Shown: piece by piece, positions 1-6,879 of the stretch
How the letters are laid out: every line of letters begins with the position of its first letter
Numbering within the stretch: position 1 is the stretch's first letter
Source: CAYRNC01 sp964425645
Lineage (GTDB): Bacteria; Bacillota; Clostridia; Peptostreptococcales; Anaerovoracaceae
Reading direction: 5' to 3'
DNA: 20,912 nucleotides
NCBI GenBank assembly: GCA_964425645.1
Contig: CAYRNC010000022.1
Coordinates: 1 to 20,912, forward strand
Position numbers and translations under genes: made by a program
Notes under the pieces: generated by a model
What the model was told of the DNA's origin: nothing
Database searches by the model: none
Seen by the model: only the letters and a program-made list of their open reading frames with translations

Positions 1-157
1 ATATATTTTTTATTGATTTGATTTTATTTTTTGTTATAATTTAAAATTTGAAATATATATTGTATTTAGTATAGTATTATCTGCAGAATAAAGGAAATAG
101 ATATTTTCGATGAAAAAAGAAATGATGATAGATTTTTATAATAACCACAAACCGAAA

Positions 158-421
158 CTACATCTTATATAGTTCCCACCTGCAATCCTGTACAAGATAT
201 TTCAGCTCATAAAGGCGTTCCGCACCGGCAACAATGCTTTGACAGCGGTATATAAAAGTGCGAACTCCCGCCGTTCGGGTTTCCTCGCACATTAGAATCT
301 TATCAACGCGGACCGTAAACTGTCGGCCTCCTTTATCGACATAGCGAAATTTGAAAGGAATCGGCTTTTCCTTCCCCGTGAACTTTACCACAGCATCAAT
401 CGGCTCTGCCAGTATTTTCAC
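158..421 (-). CDS. Small protein of unknown function, partner of the Y-family polymerase
   Basis: An 87-residue ORF whose ATG lies inside the end of the polymerase gene; the overlap is 26 bases (396-421), so translation is probably coupled. It is rich in beta-type sequence with basic and aromatic residues (KPIPFKFRYVD near residues 19-29, then a C-terminal LYELKYLVQDCRWELYKM). It has no signal peptide or membrane segment. The pattern of a Pro-[IV]-x-Phe-x-[FW]-Arg stretch followed later by a Trp-x-Leu-Tyr end loosely recalls the short DUF6504-type proteins encoded beside Y-family polymerases in actinobacteria, but I cannot confirm homology by eye. It does not look like YolD. Sharing the LexA-controlled transcript suggests a role in translesion synthesis or its control; this is inference from position only. 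It ends with TAG. Confidence 0.75.
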   Translation of the reverse strand: MKILAEPIDAVVKFTGKEKPIPFKFRYVDKGGRQFTVRVDKILMCEETRTAGVRTFIYRCQSIVAGAERLYELKYLVQDCRWELYKM

Positions 422-1664
422 TTCTTCGACCTCCCATCATAATATAATCCCCATCGTTTACCCCTCCCTGCAAAGGATCTATGCCGCTGTTTGCAAATAC
501 CCCCCTTATCACGGCTCTGTCCCCGTATTTCTTTCGTATGGAGTCTACGGCGAAATCCAATCTTAGGTTTCCGGCTTTTGAAACATGATCAAATAAACCG
601 AGCTGATATTCTCCGGATTCTGAAAGATCAGAAAGATAAATTCCCAAATATCGAATAGGCTCTCCTTTCCAACATTGATCAAACAGATTGCCTGCATTAA
701 AAAATATCTCCCGGGTAGAATTCACTGGGGTTTTTAATCTCGCCTCGTGGCTATAACGAATAAATCCAGTGGTTTTAACGGAAACGGAAATAAGGGATGT
801 CATGCATTCCAATCTTCGCAGACGCATGCTTATACGCTCTGTCAGGCCCAAAAGAATCATCTTTGCTTCATGTCTTTCCAAAACATCGTATTTTACAGTC
901 GTACTGCCTCCAAGCCCTTTTTGGGGAATTTTATTATTGGGAATAACTGAAGAATGGTCAATCCCGTTAGCATATTTCCATATCAAAAGACCGTGGGATT
1001 TCATCAAAGCTTCCATATGGGCCGGATCAGATTTGGCCAGATCCCCGATCGTATTAATGTTGATACGGGAAAGTTTTTGCTCACTGGCTCTTCCTACCAT
1101 GAACAGCTTTCTGACCGGCAAAGGCCACATCTTATTTTTTATCTCATAAGGCCAAAGGGTATGAACCCGATCAGGCTTTTTGAAATCCGAAGCCATTTTC
1201 GCCAATAGCTTATTTACAGACACGCCTACATTGACCGTAAAGCCCAGTTCCTCCTTTATGCGCTTCCTTATCTCATCGGCGGTTCTTTCAGGACTGCCGA
1301 ATCTTTTTTTTGAACAGGTATAGTCCATAAAGCATTCGTCTATGCTATATCTTTGTATCAAAGAAGAATATTCCGACAAAATACGATACATAGCATCACT
1401 TGCACCCATGTAAAGATCATAATCGGGGGATTCTATTACAAGCCCGGGACATTTCTGACGCGCCTCAAAAAGGCTTTCCCCTGTCTTTATCCCTATATTC
1501 TTACAGGCGATAGATTTGGCCAGCACAATTCCGTGACGATTCCTCGGATCCCCTGCTATGACCGAAGGTATGGTCCGAAGGTCCGTCGGATATCCTTTTT
1601 CCAACAAGGCAGCCGCTGTCCAGGAAAGATATGCGCTGTTGGCGTCTACGTGCATGATGTACAT
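396..1664 (-). CDS. dinB: Y-family DNA polymerase (DNA polymerase IV / DinB-UmuC type)
   Basis: Error-prone translesion DNA polymerase of 422 residues. The N-terminus has the catalytic HVD (Asp7), and the palm carries the YSIDECFMDYT signature with the Asp-Glu pair. Helix-hairpin-helix-type sequence follows (INTIGDLAKSDP), then the little-finger domain. By alignment with E. coli DinB, where Phe13 is the steric gate, the equivalent residue here appears to be Tyr12, as in UmuC-like enzymes. The end is not a clear beta-clamp box and trails into a Gly/Arg-rich tail. The ATG at 1664 has AGGAGG five bases upstream. A promoter with a LexA box in its spacer lies just upstream, so the gene is expected to be SOS-inducible. 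The stop is TGA, and the small gene at 158-421 starts before it. It could equally be named as a UmuC/UvrX-like polymerase of Firmicutes. Confidence 0.95.
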   Translation of the reverse strand: MYIMHVDANSAYLSWTAAALLEKGYPTDLRTIPSVIAGDPRNRHGIVLAKSIACKNIGIKTGESLFEARQKCPGLVIESPDYDLYMGASDAMYRILSEYSSLIQRYSIDECFMDYTCSKKRFGSPERTADEIRKRIKEELGFTVNVGVSVNKLLAKMASDFKKPDRVHTLWPYEIKNKMWPLPVRKLFMVGRASEQKLSRININTIGDLAKSDPAHMEALMKSHGLLIWKYANGIDHSSVIPNNKIPQKGLGGSTTVKYDVLERHEAKMILLGLTERISMRLRRLECMTSLISVSVKTTGFIRYSHEARLKTPVNSTREIFFNAGNLFDQCWKGEPIRYLGIYLSDLSESGEYQLGLFDHVSKAGNLRLDFAVDSIRKKYGDRAVIRGVFANSGIDPLQGGVNDGDYIMMGGRRSENTGRAD

Positions 1665-1691
1665 TGCCCCCTCCTTCTTTGAAGCAATACT

Positions 1692-1720
1692 ATCATATCA
1701 GAACATATGTTCACCCTCAA
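1692..1720 (-). promoter_or_regulatory. SigA-type promoter of the polymerase operon
   Basis: On the minus strand, TTGAGG (1715-1720) and TATGAT (1692-1697) are separated by exactly 17 bases, within 30-60 bases of the polymerase start codon. The spacer contains the LexA palindrome, so repressor binding would block RNA polymerase directly. The upstream fprA gene ends at 1737, so this is an independent transcription start inside a minus-strand gene series. Confidence 0.7.
1699..1714 (-). promoter_or_regulatory. LexA (SOS) operator
   Basis: The perfect palindrome GAACATATGTTC occupies 1701-1712. On the minus strand it reads TGAACATATGTTCT, matching 12 of 14 positions of the B. subtilis LexA/DinR consensus CGAACRNRYGTTYC. 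It sits in the promoter spacer of a damage-tolerance polymerase, where such a site is expected. Seen: the palindrome and its position. Known: the Gram-positive SOS box consensus. Inferred: LexA repression of the polymerase and its small partner gene. Confidence 0.85.
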
Positions 1721-1736
1721 GCGCAAATTTTAAAAT

Positions 1737-2927
1737 TTAAGCCTGCCCTGCGATCAGCCTGCCCATTTCCATGGCTCGCTGTTCTTTATCCGCATCCGGA
1801 TTCCACGGGCAGGAAAGACCGTCCCCTATCAAGGTAAAACCTGCACCGGTAAGCATTTCATTCAACACTTTGACACCTTCCCCGCTCCATCCGTAGCAGC
1901 CGAATGAACTTCCTTTTTTATTTTTCATTTTTAACCCTTTTATAAAATGAATCACACCGGCTACAGAGTGAAGTATGCTGTTTCCGACGGTAGGGGATCC
2001 CACCGCAACAGCTTTGGATTTAAAAACTTCCGTCACAAGATCATTGATATCGGTTTTGGCAATATTATAGGTTTTGACGTTCACCTCGCTGTCTGCCGAC
2101 TGTATGCCCTCTTTGATCTTCTCCGCCAGCCTGCCGGTCCCGTTCCACATGGTATCATATAGGATGGTGATCTGATTCTCTTGATAGTCTGCTGCCCATG
2201 CGGAATATTTGTTGACAATTTGCATGGGGTTGTCCCTCCATATGACTCCGTGGCTGGTAGCTATAATATCGATAGGAAGGCCTAAAGATAAAACCTGTTC
2301 TAATTTTTTACGCAGAACAGCGCTGAAAGGAGTCAAAATATTGGCATAGTATTTAATGGCCTCTTGGTAAAGCTCGCATTGATCCACCAGATCGTTGAAC
2401 AGCAAATCTGTAGCGTAATGCTGTCCAAAGGCATCGTTGCTAAACAGTATGTTATCCCCTGACATGTAGGTGGCCATGCTGTCGGGCCAATGAAGCATTG
2501 TCATCTCTACAAAGATCAATTCTTTCCCGTTTCCTATATCCAATTTATCCCCGGTCCTGACAACGTTAAAATTCCAATCCTTATGATATTGCCCTTTAAG
2601 CGATTTAACGGCATTTGCCGTACAATATATAGGCGTATCGGGGACATGTTCCATAAGAGAAGGCAGGGCCCCGCTGTGATCGACCTCTCCATGGTTGATC
2701 ACGATATAATCAATTTTATCAAGATTTATTTCATCGGACAGATTTTTTACAAATTCATCGGCAAAAGGCAGCCATACCGTGTCCACCAGAACATTTTTTT
2801 CTTCTTGAATTAAATAAGAATTGTAGGTAGAACCGCTGTGGGTGGAGTAATCATCTCCATGGAATTTTCGCAGATCCCAATCGACCTTACCTAACCAATA
2901 AACATTGTTTTTGACTTGCTTCTTCAT
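1737..2927 (-). CDS. fprA: Flavodiiron protein (A-type flavoprotein, FprA family)
   Basis: Cytoplasmic enzyme that reduces O2 to water and/or NO to N2O, protecting anaerobes. It has 396 residues, the usual two-domain length. The N-terminal metallo-beta-lactamase-like diiron domain holds H79-x-E81-x-D83-H84, H147, D165 and H226, the full expected ligand set. The flavodoxin domain starts near residue 253 (TILYDTMWNGTG, FMN phosphate loop). There is no C-terminal rubredoxin or flavin reductase extension, so it needs separate electron donors, not seen here. The start is ATG with AAAGGAG nine bases upstream. The gene lies 15 bases after the CDF transporter stop, so the two are probably co-transcribed. 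Whether O2 or NO is the physiological substrate cannot be told from sequence. The stop is TAA, followed by an AT-only palindrome (1726-1739) that does not look like a terminator. Confidence 0.95.
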   Translation of the reverse strand: MKKQVKNNVYWLGKVDWDLRKFHGDDYSTHSGSTYNSYLIQEEKNVLVDTVWLPFADEFVKNLSDEINLDKIDYIVINHGEVDHSGALPSLMEHVPDTPIYCTANAVKSLKGQYHKDWNFNVVRTGDKLDIGNGKELIFVEMTMLHWPDSMATYMSGDNILFSNDAFGQHYATDLLFNDLVDQCELYQEAIKYYANILTPFSAVLRKKLEQVLSLGLPIDIIATSHGVIWRDNPMQIVNKYSAWAADYQENQITILYDTMWNGTGRLAEKIKEGIQSADSEVNVKTYNIAKTDINDLVTEVFKSKAVAVGSPTVGNSILHSVAGVIHFIKGLKMKNKKGSSFGCYGWSGEGVKVLNEMLTGAGFTLIGDGLSCPWNPDADKEQRAMEMGRLIAGQA

Positions 2928-2942
2928 GTGTCAATTCTCCTT

Positions 2943-4097
2943 TCAACTTTTATCAAAAGTTATAACGGTATAAAATTTCTTGTCTCCATTATTGAGCCTG
3001 CTTTCAATTTCTCTTTTTATGTCCTCCTCCTTCAGCTCGCATTCATGTGTCATCTCAAGGTCGAACACAACATCATAGTGGGAATAACCGGTTACAATAC
3101 GCAAATCATGTATCCCTATAACCCCTTTTAAAGGTTTAATTATCTCTTTTATTGTCTCGTTCATCTTTGTTGTCATAGGATCCTTAGTCTTTATCGGGTC
3201 CATATGAGCCACCAATTGGATATTAAGTTCATCTTTTATAATTCTTTCGATGTTATCAATGATCCCATGACTTTTAATTAAATCGCCGCACGCATCAACT
3301 TCGATATGCACGGTAGCAAAGATTCGATTTGGGCCGTAGCTGTGTATCTCCAGATCGTGGATACCCAAAACCCCCTCAAAGGAACATATTCTGTTTTCGA
3401 TTTCAGCTGTCATTTCAGGTTCGGGAGCCTTTCCAAGCAGGGGATCGGAAGTCTCTTTTATCAGACTGATCCCTGAATACATTATAAACAATGCTACGAG
3501 CATCCCCATATATCCGTCCAGATAAATTTCACTGTATTCACCTGCAACAACACCCGCCAAGACGACACCAGTAGCAATCACATCATTTCTGCTGTCCGTC
3601 CCCGCCGCTTTCAGTGCGGTGGAATTGATCATTGCGCTCAGCCTATAATAAAAAAGGGCCTGCCATATTTTCAAAGCTATGGATAAGGCTAATATGACTA
3701 TAATCGTCCATCCGTATTCGGGAGTCACAGGGTTTAATATTTTTTTAAATGACGATACCAATAGATTCAGGCCTACAATAACGATAAAAAAGGATATAAT
3801 CATGCCCGTCAGGTATTCAATCCTTGCATGGCCGTAAGGATGTTCTCTGTCTTCCGGTTTTGCAGCCAATTTGAATCCTATCAGGGTAATAACCGATGAA
3901 AATGCATCCGTAAGATTATTGATGCCATCTGCAATGACAGCTATGCTGTTAACAAAAGAACCTGCCGCTATTTTTACCGTGCACAATATGAGATTAGTTA
4001 TAATTCCGGTAACGCCCGCCAGTTTTCCGCAGCTTTCACGAAGGATCGAATCATCATTGTGATTCTTTATGAAAAATCGAATCAACAGTTTTCCCAT
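2943..4097 (-). CDS. Cation diffusion facilitator family transporter, probably Mn(II)-type exporter
   Basis: Inner-membrane metal/proton antiporter of 384 residues. Six hydrophobic segments fill about residues 1-210. The TM2 metal motif reads ADGINNLTDAF (Asn-x3-Asp) and the TM5 motif reads TDSRNDV (Asp-x3-Asp). Zinc exporters such as YiiP use D-D plus H-D, while manganese exporters such as MntE use N-D-D-D, so a Mn(II) role is the best guess. The HPYGHARIEYL cytoplasmic loop is family-typical. The C-terminus contains two successive cytoplasmic metal-binding-like modules, each opening with a GIHDL motif (near residues 245 and 315), making it longer than the usual ~300 residues. It ends with TGA 15 bases before fprA; pairing with a diiron enzyme suggests metal or redox homeostasis. 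Fe(II) is an alternative substrate. Confidence 0.9.
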   Translation of the reverse strand: MGKLLIRFFIKNHNDDSILRESCGKLAGVTGIITNLILCTVKIAAGSFVNSIAVIADGINNLTDAFSSVITLIGFKLAAKPEDREHPYGHARIEYLTGMIISFFIVIVGLNLLVSSFKKILNPVTPEYGWTIIVILALSIALKIWQALFYYRLSAMINSTALKAAGTDSRNDVIATGVVLAGVVAGEYSEIYLDGYMGMLVALFIMYSGISLIKETSDPLLGKAPEPEMTAEIENRICSFEGVLGIHDLEIHSYGPNRIFATVHIEVDACGDLIKSHGIIDNIERIIKDELNIQLVAHMDPIKTKDPMTTKMNETIKEIIKPLKGVIGIHDLRIVTGYSHYDVVFDLEMTHECELKEEDIKREIESRLNNGDKKFYTVITFDKS

Positions 4098-4118
4098 ACG
4101 GTTTAAGGCTCCCTTTTA

Positions 4119-5429
4119 CTATAATATAAAGCTGCTGGAGTGCACGACATTTTTGCCGCTTCTTTTCCCTTCCAAAAGGGCATCATCGGCATTTTTTACG
4201 GTCATATCAACAGAATTGCCCCTGCATTCGGATACCCCGGCGCTGATCGTAATGTGTATCATCCTTCCTTCAAATAAAAAATATTCAGACTGCACTCTTC
4301 TTCTTAATTTTTCCGCGGCGGTTACAGCCCCCTCCAAAGCAGTATCCGGTAAAACGACGAGAAATTCTTCCCCGCCCCATCTGCTTACAAAATCAGCTTT
4401 TCTAAATGTTTCCGAAAGGATTCGAGACAATTTTTTTAAAACGTAATCTCCGCAGGCGTGTCCATAATGGTCATTGATATTTTTGAAATTATCGATATCC
4501 AGCATAACTACAGAAAAAGTATTCCCGGTTCGTTTCTTACGTTCAATTTCCGCTTCCATTTTATCTATTATATATCTTCGGTTATAAAGATCGGTAAGGG
4601 GATCGTGCCAGGACAGATAGATTATTCGCTCTTCTTCTCTTTTTTCCTCTGTTATATCGCTTGCTATCAAAAGCCAACCGGTGCTGTCGCTGTCGGAACT
4701 TATGATTGAATTAATGCTCCATTTGCATATCACATGTTCCCCGTTTTTTGTTATGCTTGAAAATATAAGGTGCCTTTTTTCAGGCTGCATCCCTTTAATC
4801 TCTTCCTCAAATTCATCCCTTTGAATGTTCATCTGTAAAAGCTCAATGATGTTTTTTCCTATGGCCTCCCTGCTGCTGTATCCAAAAATTCGTTTAGCAG
4901 CCGGGTTCCACTCATCCACCATAAAACTTTTGTCAACCTCTACGGCAGCCAAAGGCATGAGTTTGAAGTGTTTTTTTAATTTCATTTCGGAAAATCTTAA
5001 TTCGTTGAGAAGTTTCAATTTTTCCTGATTAGAACTGTTAAACGCCTTGGCTAGCTCCTGAAGCTCAAAGGAACCCTTTACAGGAAGCGCGGCAATGGAC
5101 TGTTCCCTCCCCTGCCTCCTTATGGCGGCGGTAAAGCCAATCACAGGTTTTAACGTACTGTGATATGTATTGAATAATGCCGCGGTTACGCCTGCCAGCA
5201 GTAAAAATACGGCTGCTGCAAAAAGATAGGCGTTAACTTTAAGGTTTTTTCTTTCAAAAAGAATTTGATCTTCAAAATATCCGTCCGCCTTTGCGCGAAA
5301 TTTTTTATTGCTGTCCGTGATATCTTTTAACCATCCGGCATACTCGTATCCGAATACTATGTCTGCCGCATATTGGATCTTTTCAGAATCTGTAAGCTCC
5401 GCCTCCTTGGGAGTGAGCGATCCTTTCAT
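4119..5429 (-). CDS. Diguanylate cyclase, 3' part of a frameshifted gene (TM-HAMP-like-PAS-GGDEF)
   Basis: C-terminal part of a membrane sensor that would make c-di-GMP. Residues 1-60 continue a sensor helix region, a transmembrane segment lies at about 67-86, a linker resembling HAMP follows, then PAS (about 145-262) and GGDEF (about 268-430). The active site reads GGEEF (352-356) with an RxxD inhibitory site (RKAD, 343-346) exactly five residues upstream, so the catalytic domain looks intact. The ATG at 5429 has no credible ribosome binding site and lies inside the upstream fragment. The natural protein is probably the fusion of this ORF with 5383-5862, about 580 residues, broken by one extra base. 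The stop is TAG, 21 bases before the CDF gene. It is the only c-di-GMP gene in this glycine cleavage gene string. Confidence 0.85.
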   Translation of the reverse strand: MKGSLTPKEAELTDSEKIQYAADIVFGYEYAGWLKDITDSNKKFRAKADGYFEDQILFERKNLKVNAYLFAAAVFLLLAGVTAALFNTYHSTLKPVIGFTAAIRRQGREQSIAALPVKGSFELQELAKAFNSSNQEKLKLLNELRFSEMKLKKHFKLMPLAAVEVDKSFMVDEWNPAAKRIFGYSSREAIGKNIIELLQMNIQRDEFEEEIKGMQPEKRHLIFSSITKNGEHVICKWSINSIISSDSDSTGWLLIASDITEEKREEERIIYLSWHDPLTDLYNRRYIIDKMEAEIERKKRTGNTFSVVMLDIDNFKNINDHYGHACGDYVLKKLSRILSETFRKADFVSRWGGEEFLVVLPDTALEGAVTAAEKLRRRVQSEYFLFEGRMIHITISAGVSECRGNSVDMTVKNADDALLEGKRSGKNVVHSSSFIL

Positions 5430-5862
5430 TTATTTCATTATCTTTTAGATTCAAAGTCTCACAAACCAGCCTCATAGCTTTAATTTCTATTTCCATAAGG
5501 GCATCTGATTTTCGCTTGCAGGTTAAAAGATCTTCTGTCAGATCACCGCCTCCCGCATCCGCATTTACCACTTTTCTAAGTCCTTTGATCCCGTTTTCGC
5601 AAACGACAACTTCATCCCAATAGACATCCATACACATCGGATCTTTTGTGATTATAAAGGATTTGGCCTGGGCGGTAAGATAATTGGACGCCGGCTCTAT
5701 AACCTGACATATTTTAAAAAATTCGATGCGCCTGTTTATTGCATCATTATATCTTGAAAAGGAAAGAAAACAAAAATGACCTATTGCAAGCATAAGCAAT
5801 GCGATTAAGATCACATATACCACAAACAATTGATTGATTCTTTGCTGTTTGATATGCCCCAT
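5383..5862 (-). CDS. Diguanylate cyclase, 5' part of a frameshifted gene (membrane sensor segment)
   Basis: N-terminal fragment of 159 residues. It has a short cytoplasmic start, a transmembrane segment at about 11-34, then an extracytoplasmic helical region with no domain I recognise. The last 13 residues (after INE at 144-146) change character to RIAHSQGGGAYRF and are the out-of-frame tail. Moving forward one base at 5424-5429 (GAA A GGA) rejoins the frame of the downstream ORF at GSLTPKEAEL, which continues the same helical region up to a second transmembrane segment. A two-TM sensor plus PAS-GGDEF is a normal architecture; either piece alone is not. The start is ATG with GAGGG eight bases upstream. 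The gap to the lplA stop is 33 bases. The cause may be a real single-base insertion or a sequence error. Confidence 0.75.
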   Translation of the reverse strand: MGHIKQQRINQLFVVYVILIALLMLAIGHFCFLSFSRYNDAINRRIEFFKICQVIEPASNYLTAQAKSFIITKDPMCMDVYWDEVVVCENGIKGLRKVVNADAGGGDLTEDLLTCKRKSDALMEIEIKAMRLVCETLNLKDNEINERIAHSQGGGAYRF

Positions 5863-5895
5863 AGAATTAACCCTCAGGATACAAACCGCATTTAC

Positions 5896-6879
5896 TTAAA
5901 AAAGAATTTCCAGCAACTCCTCCCGGGATATGGTTCCAAAATAGGGTGCGGTATCCATAATTTTAAGGGTTTCTTTTACTACTTTTTTGTCATATCTCAG
6001 CCCACAAAGTTTATGGGCAAATTCCTCGGCGTCAAGCAAACTCAAAAAATCTCCATAGAATTTACATCCCTGTATCAAGCCGTCCTTCACTTGAATAAAA
6101 ACCCCCACTTTTCCACCGGGAAAGCGTTTCTCAAAGCGATAATTAAACGGAGGAGATTCTCCGTAAGTCCAATTCCAGGATGCAAACTTAATTTCGGCCA
6201 GCTCGGACACCCGTAAAATATCTTCACGTTTTAGAACAATCTCCTTTGACCTGTAATCGTTGGACAATCCCCTTTGAAGGCATTCCTTAAAATCCTTTAT
6301 CGTCATATCCTCACTGAGAAATTCTCTGATATTGCCTACCCTGCTTCTGATGGATTTTATGCCCTTAGATTCGATCTTGTCAGTTGACACGTTTAGAGCC
6401 CGGGCCATGTCGGATATATTCACATCGAACATCAGCGTTCCGTGCTGCATCAGTCTTTTCCGATAAAGCCTTTGTGCATTGCCGGATATTTTTTTATTGC
6501 AGGCTATGATATCATTTCGGCCCATGGACATAGCCTCTACCCCAAGACCTCTTAATACCTTGACTACGGGATCAGAAAAAACAGAAAAATCAGTACCCTT
6601 ATCCGGGTCCACCCGGGAAATAAAAGTATAGTTTAAATTGCCCAGATCCTGATAGACTGCCCCGCCCCCGGAGATTCTCCTTACTACTTTTATTCCCTTT
6701 TCCTCAATGAATTCTTGATTAATCTCCTCCAGGGCATTTTGATTTTTCCCTATTATGACGGAAGGCTGGTTCTGCCATAACAGGAAATAATCCTCTTTGG
6801 GATCGATGTGCATGAGGCAATACTCCTCCAATGCGATGTTAAAGTGCGGGTCTGTGCTGTTGTTGACTATATATCTCAT
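5896..6879 (-). CDS. lplA: Lipoate-protein ligase A
   Basis: ATP-dependent ligase that attaches lipoate to lipoyl domains in the cytoplasm; here the obvious client is GcvH from the same gene string. It has 327 residues, full length with the C-terminal accessory domain (about 250-327). Visible signatures are the lipoate-pocket RRISGGGAVYQDLGNLNYTF (67-86) and the catalytic lysine in NKKISGNAQR (Lys130). The start codon overlaps the stop of the preceding small ORF as ATGA (6876-6879), and only a weak GGAAAA precedes it, so its translation probably depends on ribosomes arriving from upstream. That matters because the upstream ORF contains an in-frame TGA. The stop is TAA. Octanoyltransferases share the fold, but the Lys130 motif and the long C-terminal domain favour LplA. 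Confidence 0.95.
   Translation of the reverse strand: MRYIVNNSTDPHFNIALEEYCLMHIDPKEDYFLLWQNQPSVIIGKNQNALEEINQEFIEEKGIKVVRRISGGGAVYQDLGNLNYTFISRVDPDKGTDFSVFSDPVVKVLRGLGVEAMSMGRNDIIACNKKISGNAQRLYRKRLMQHGTLMFDVNISDMARALNVSTDKIESKGIKSIRSRVGNIREFLSEDMTIKDFKECLQRGLSNDYRSKEIVLKREDILRVSELAEIKFASWNWTYGESPPFNYRFEKRFPGGKVGVFIQVKDGLIQGCKFYGDFLSLLDAEEFAHKLCGLRYDKKVVKETLKIMDTAPYFGTISREELLEILF

Noticed and set aside
1726..1739. AAATTTTAAAATTT palindrome after fprA as a terminator or operator
   Set aside because: It is AT-only and too weak for a terminator stem; such palindromes arise easily in AT-rich spacers.
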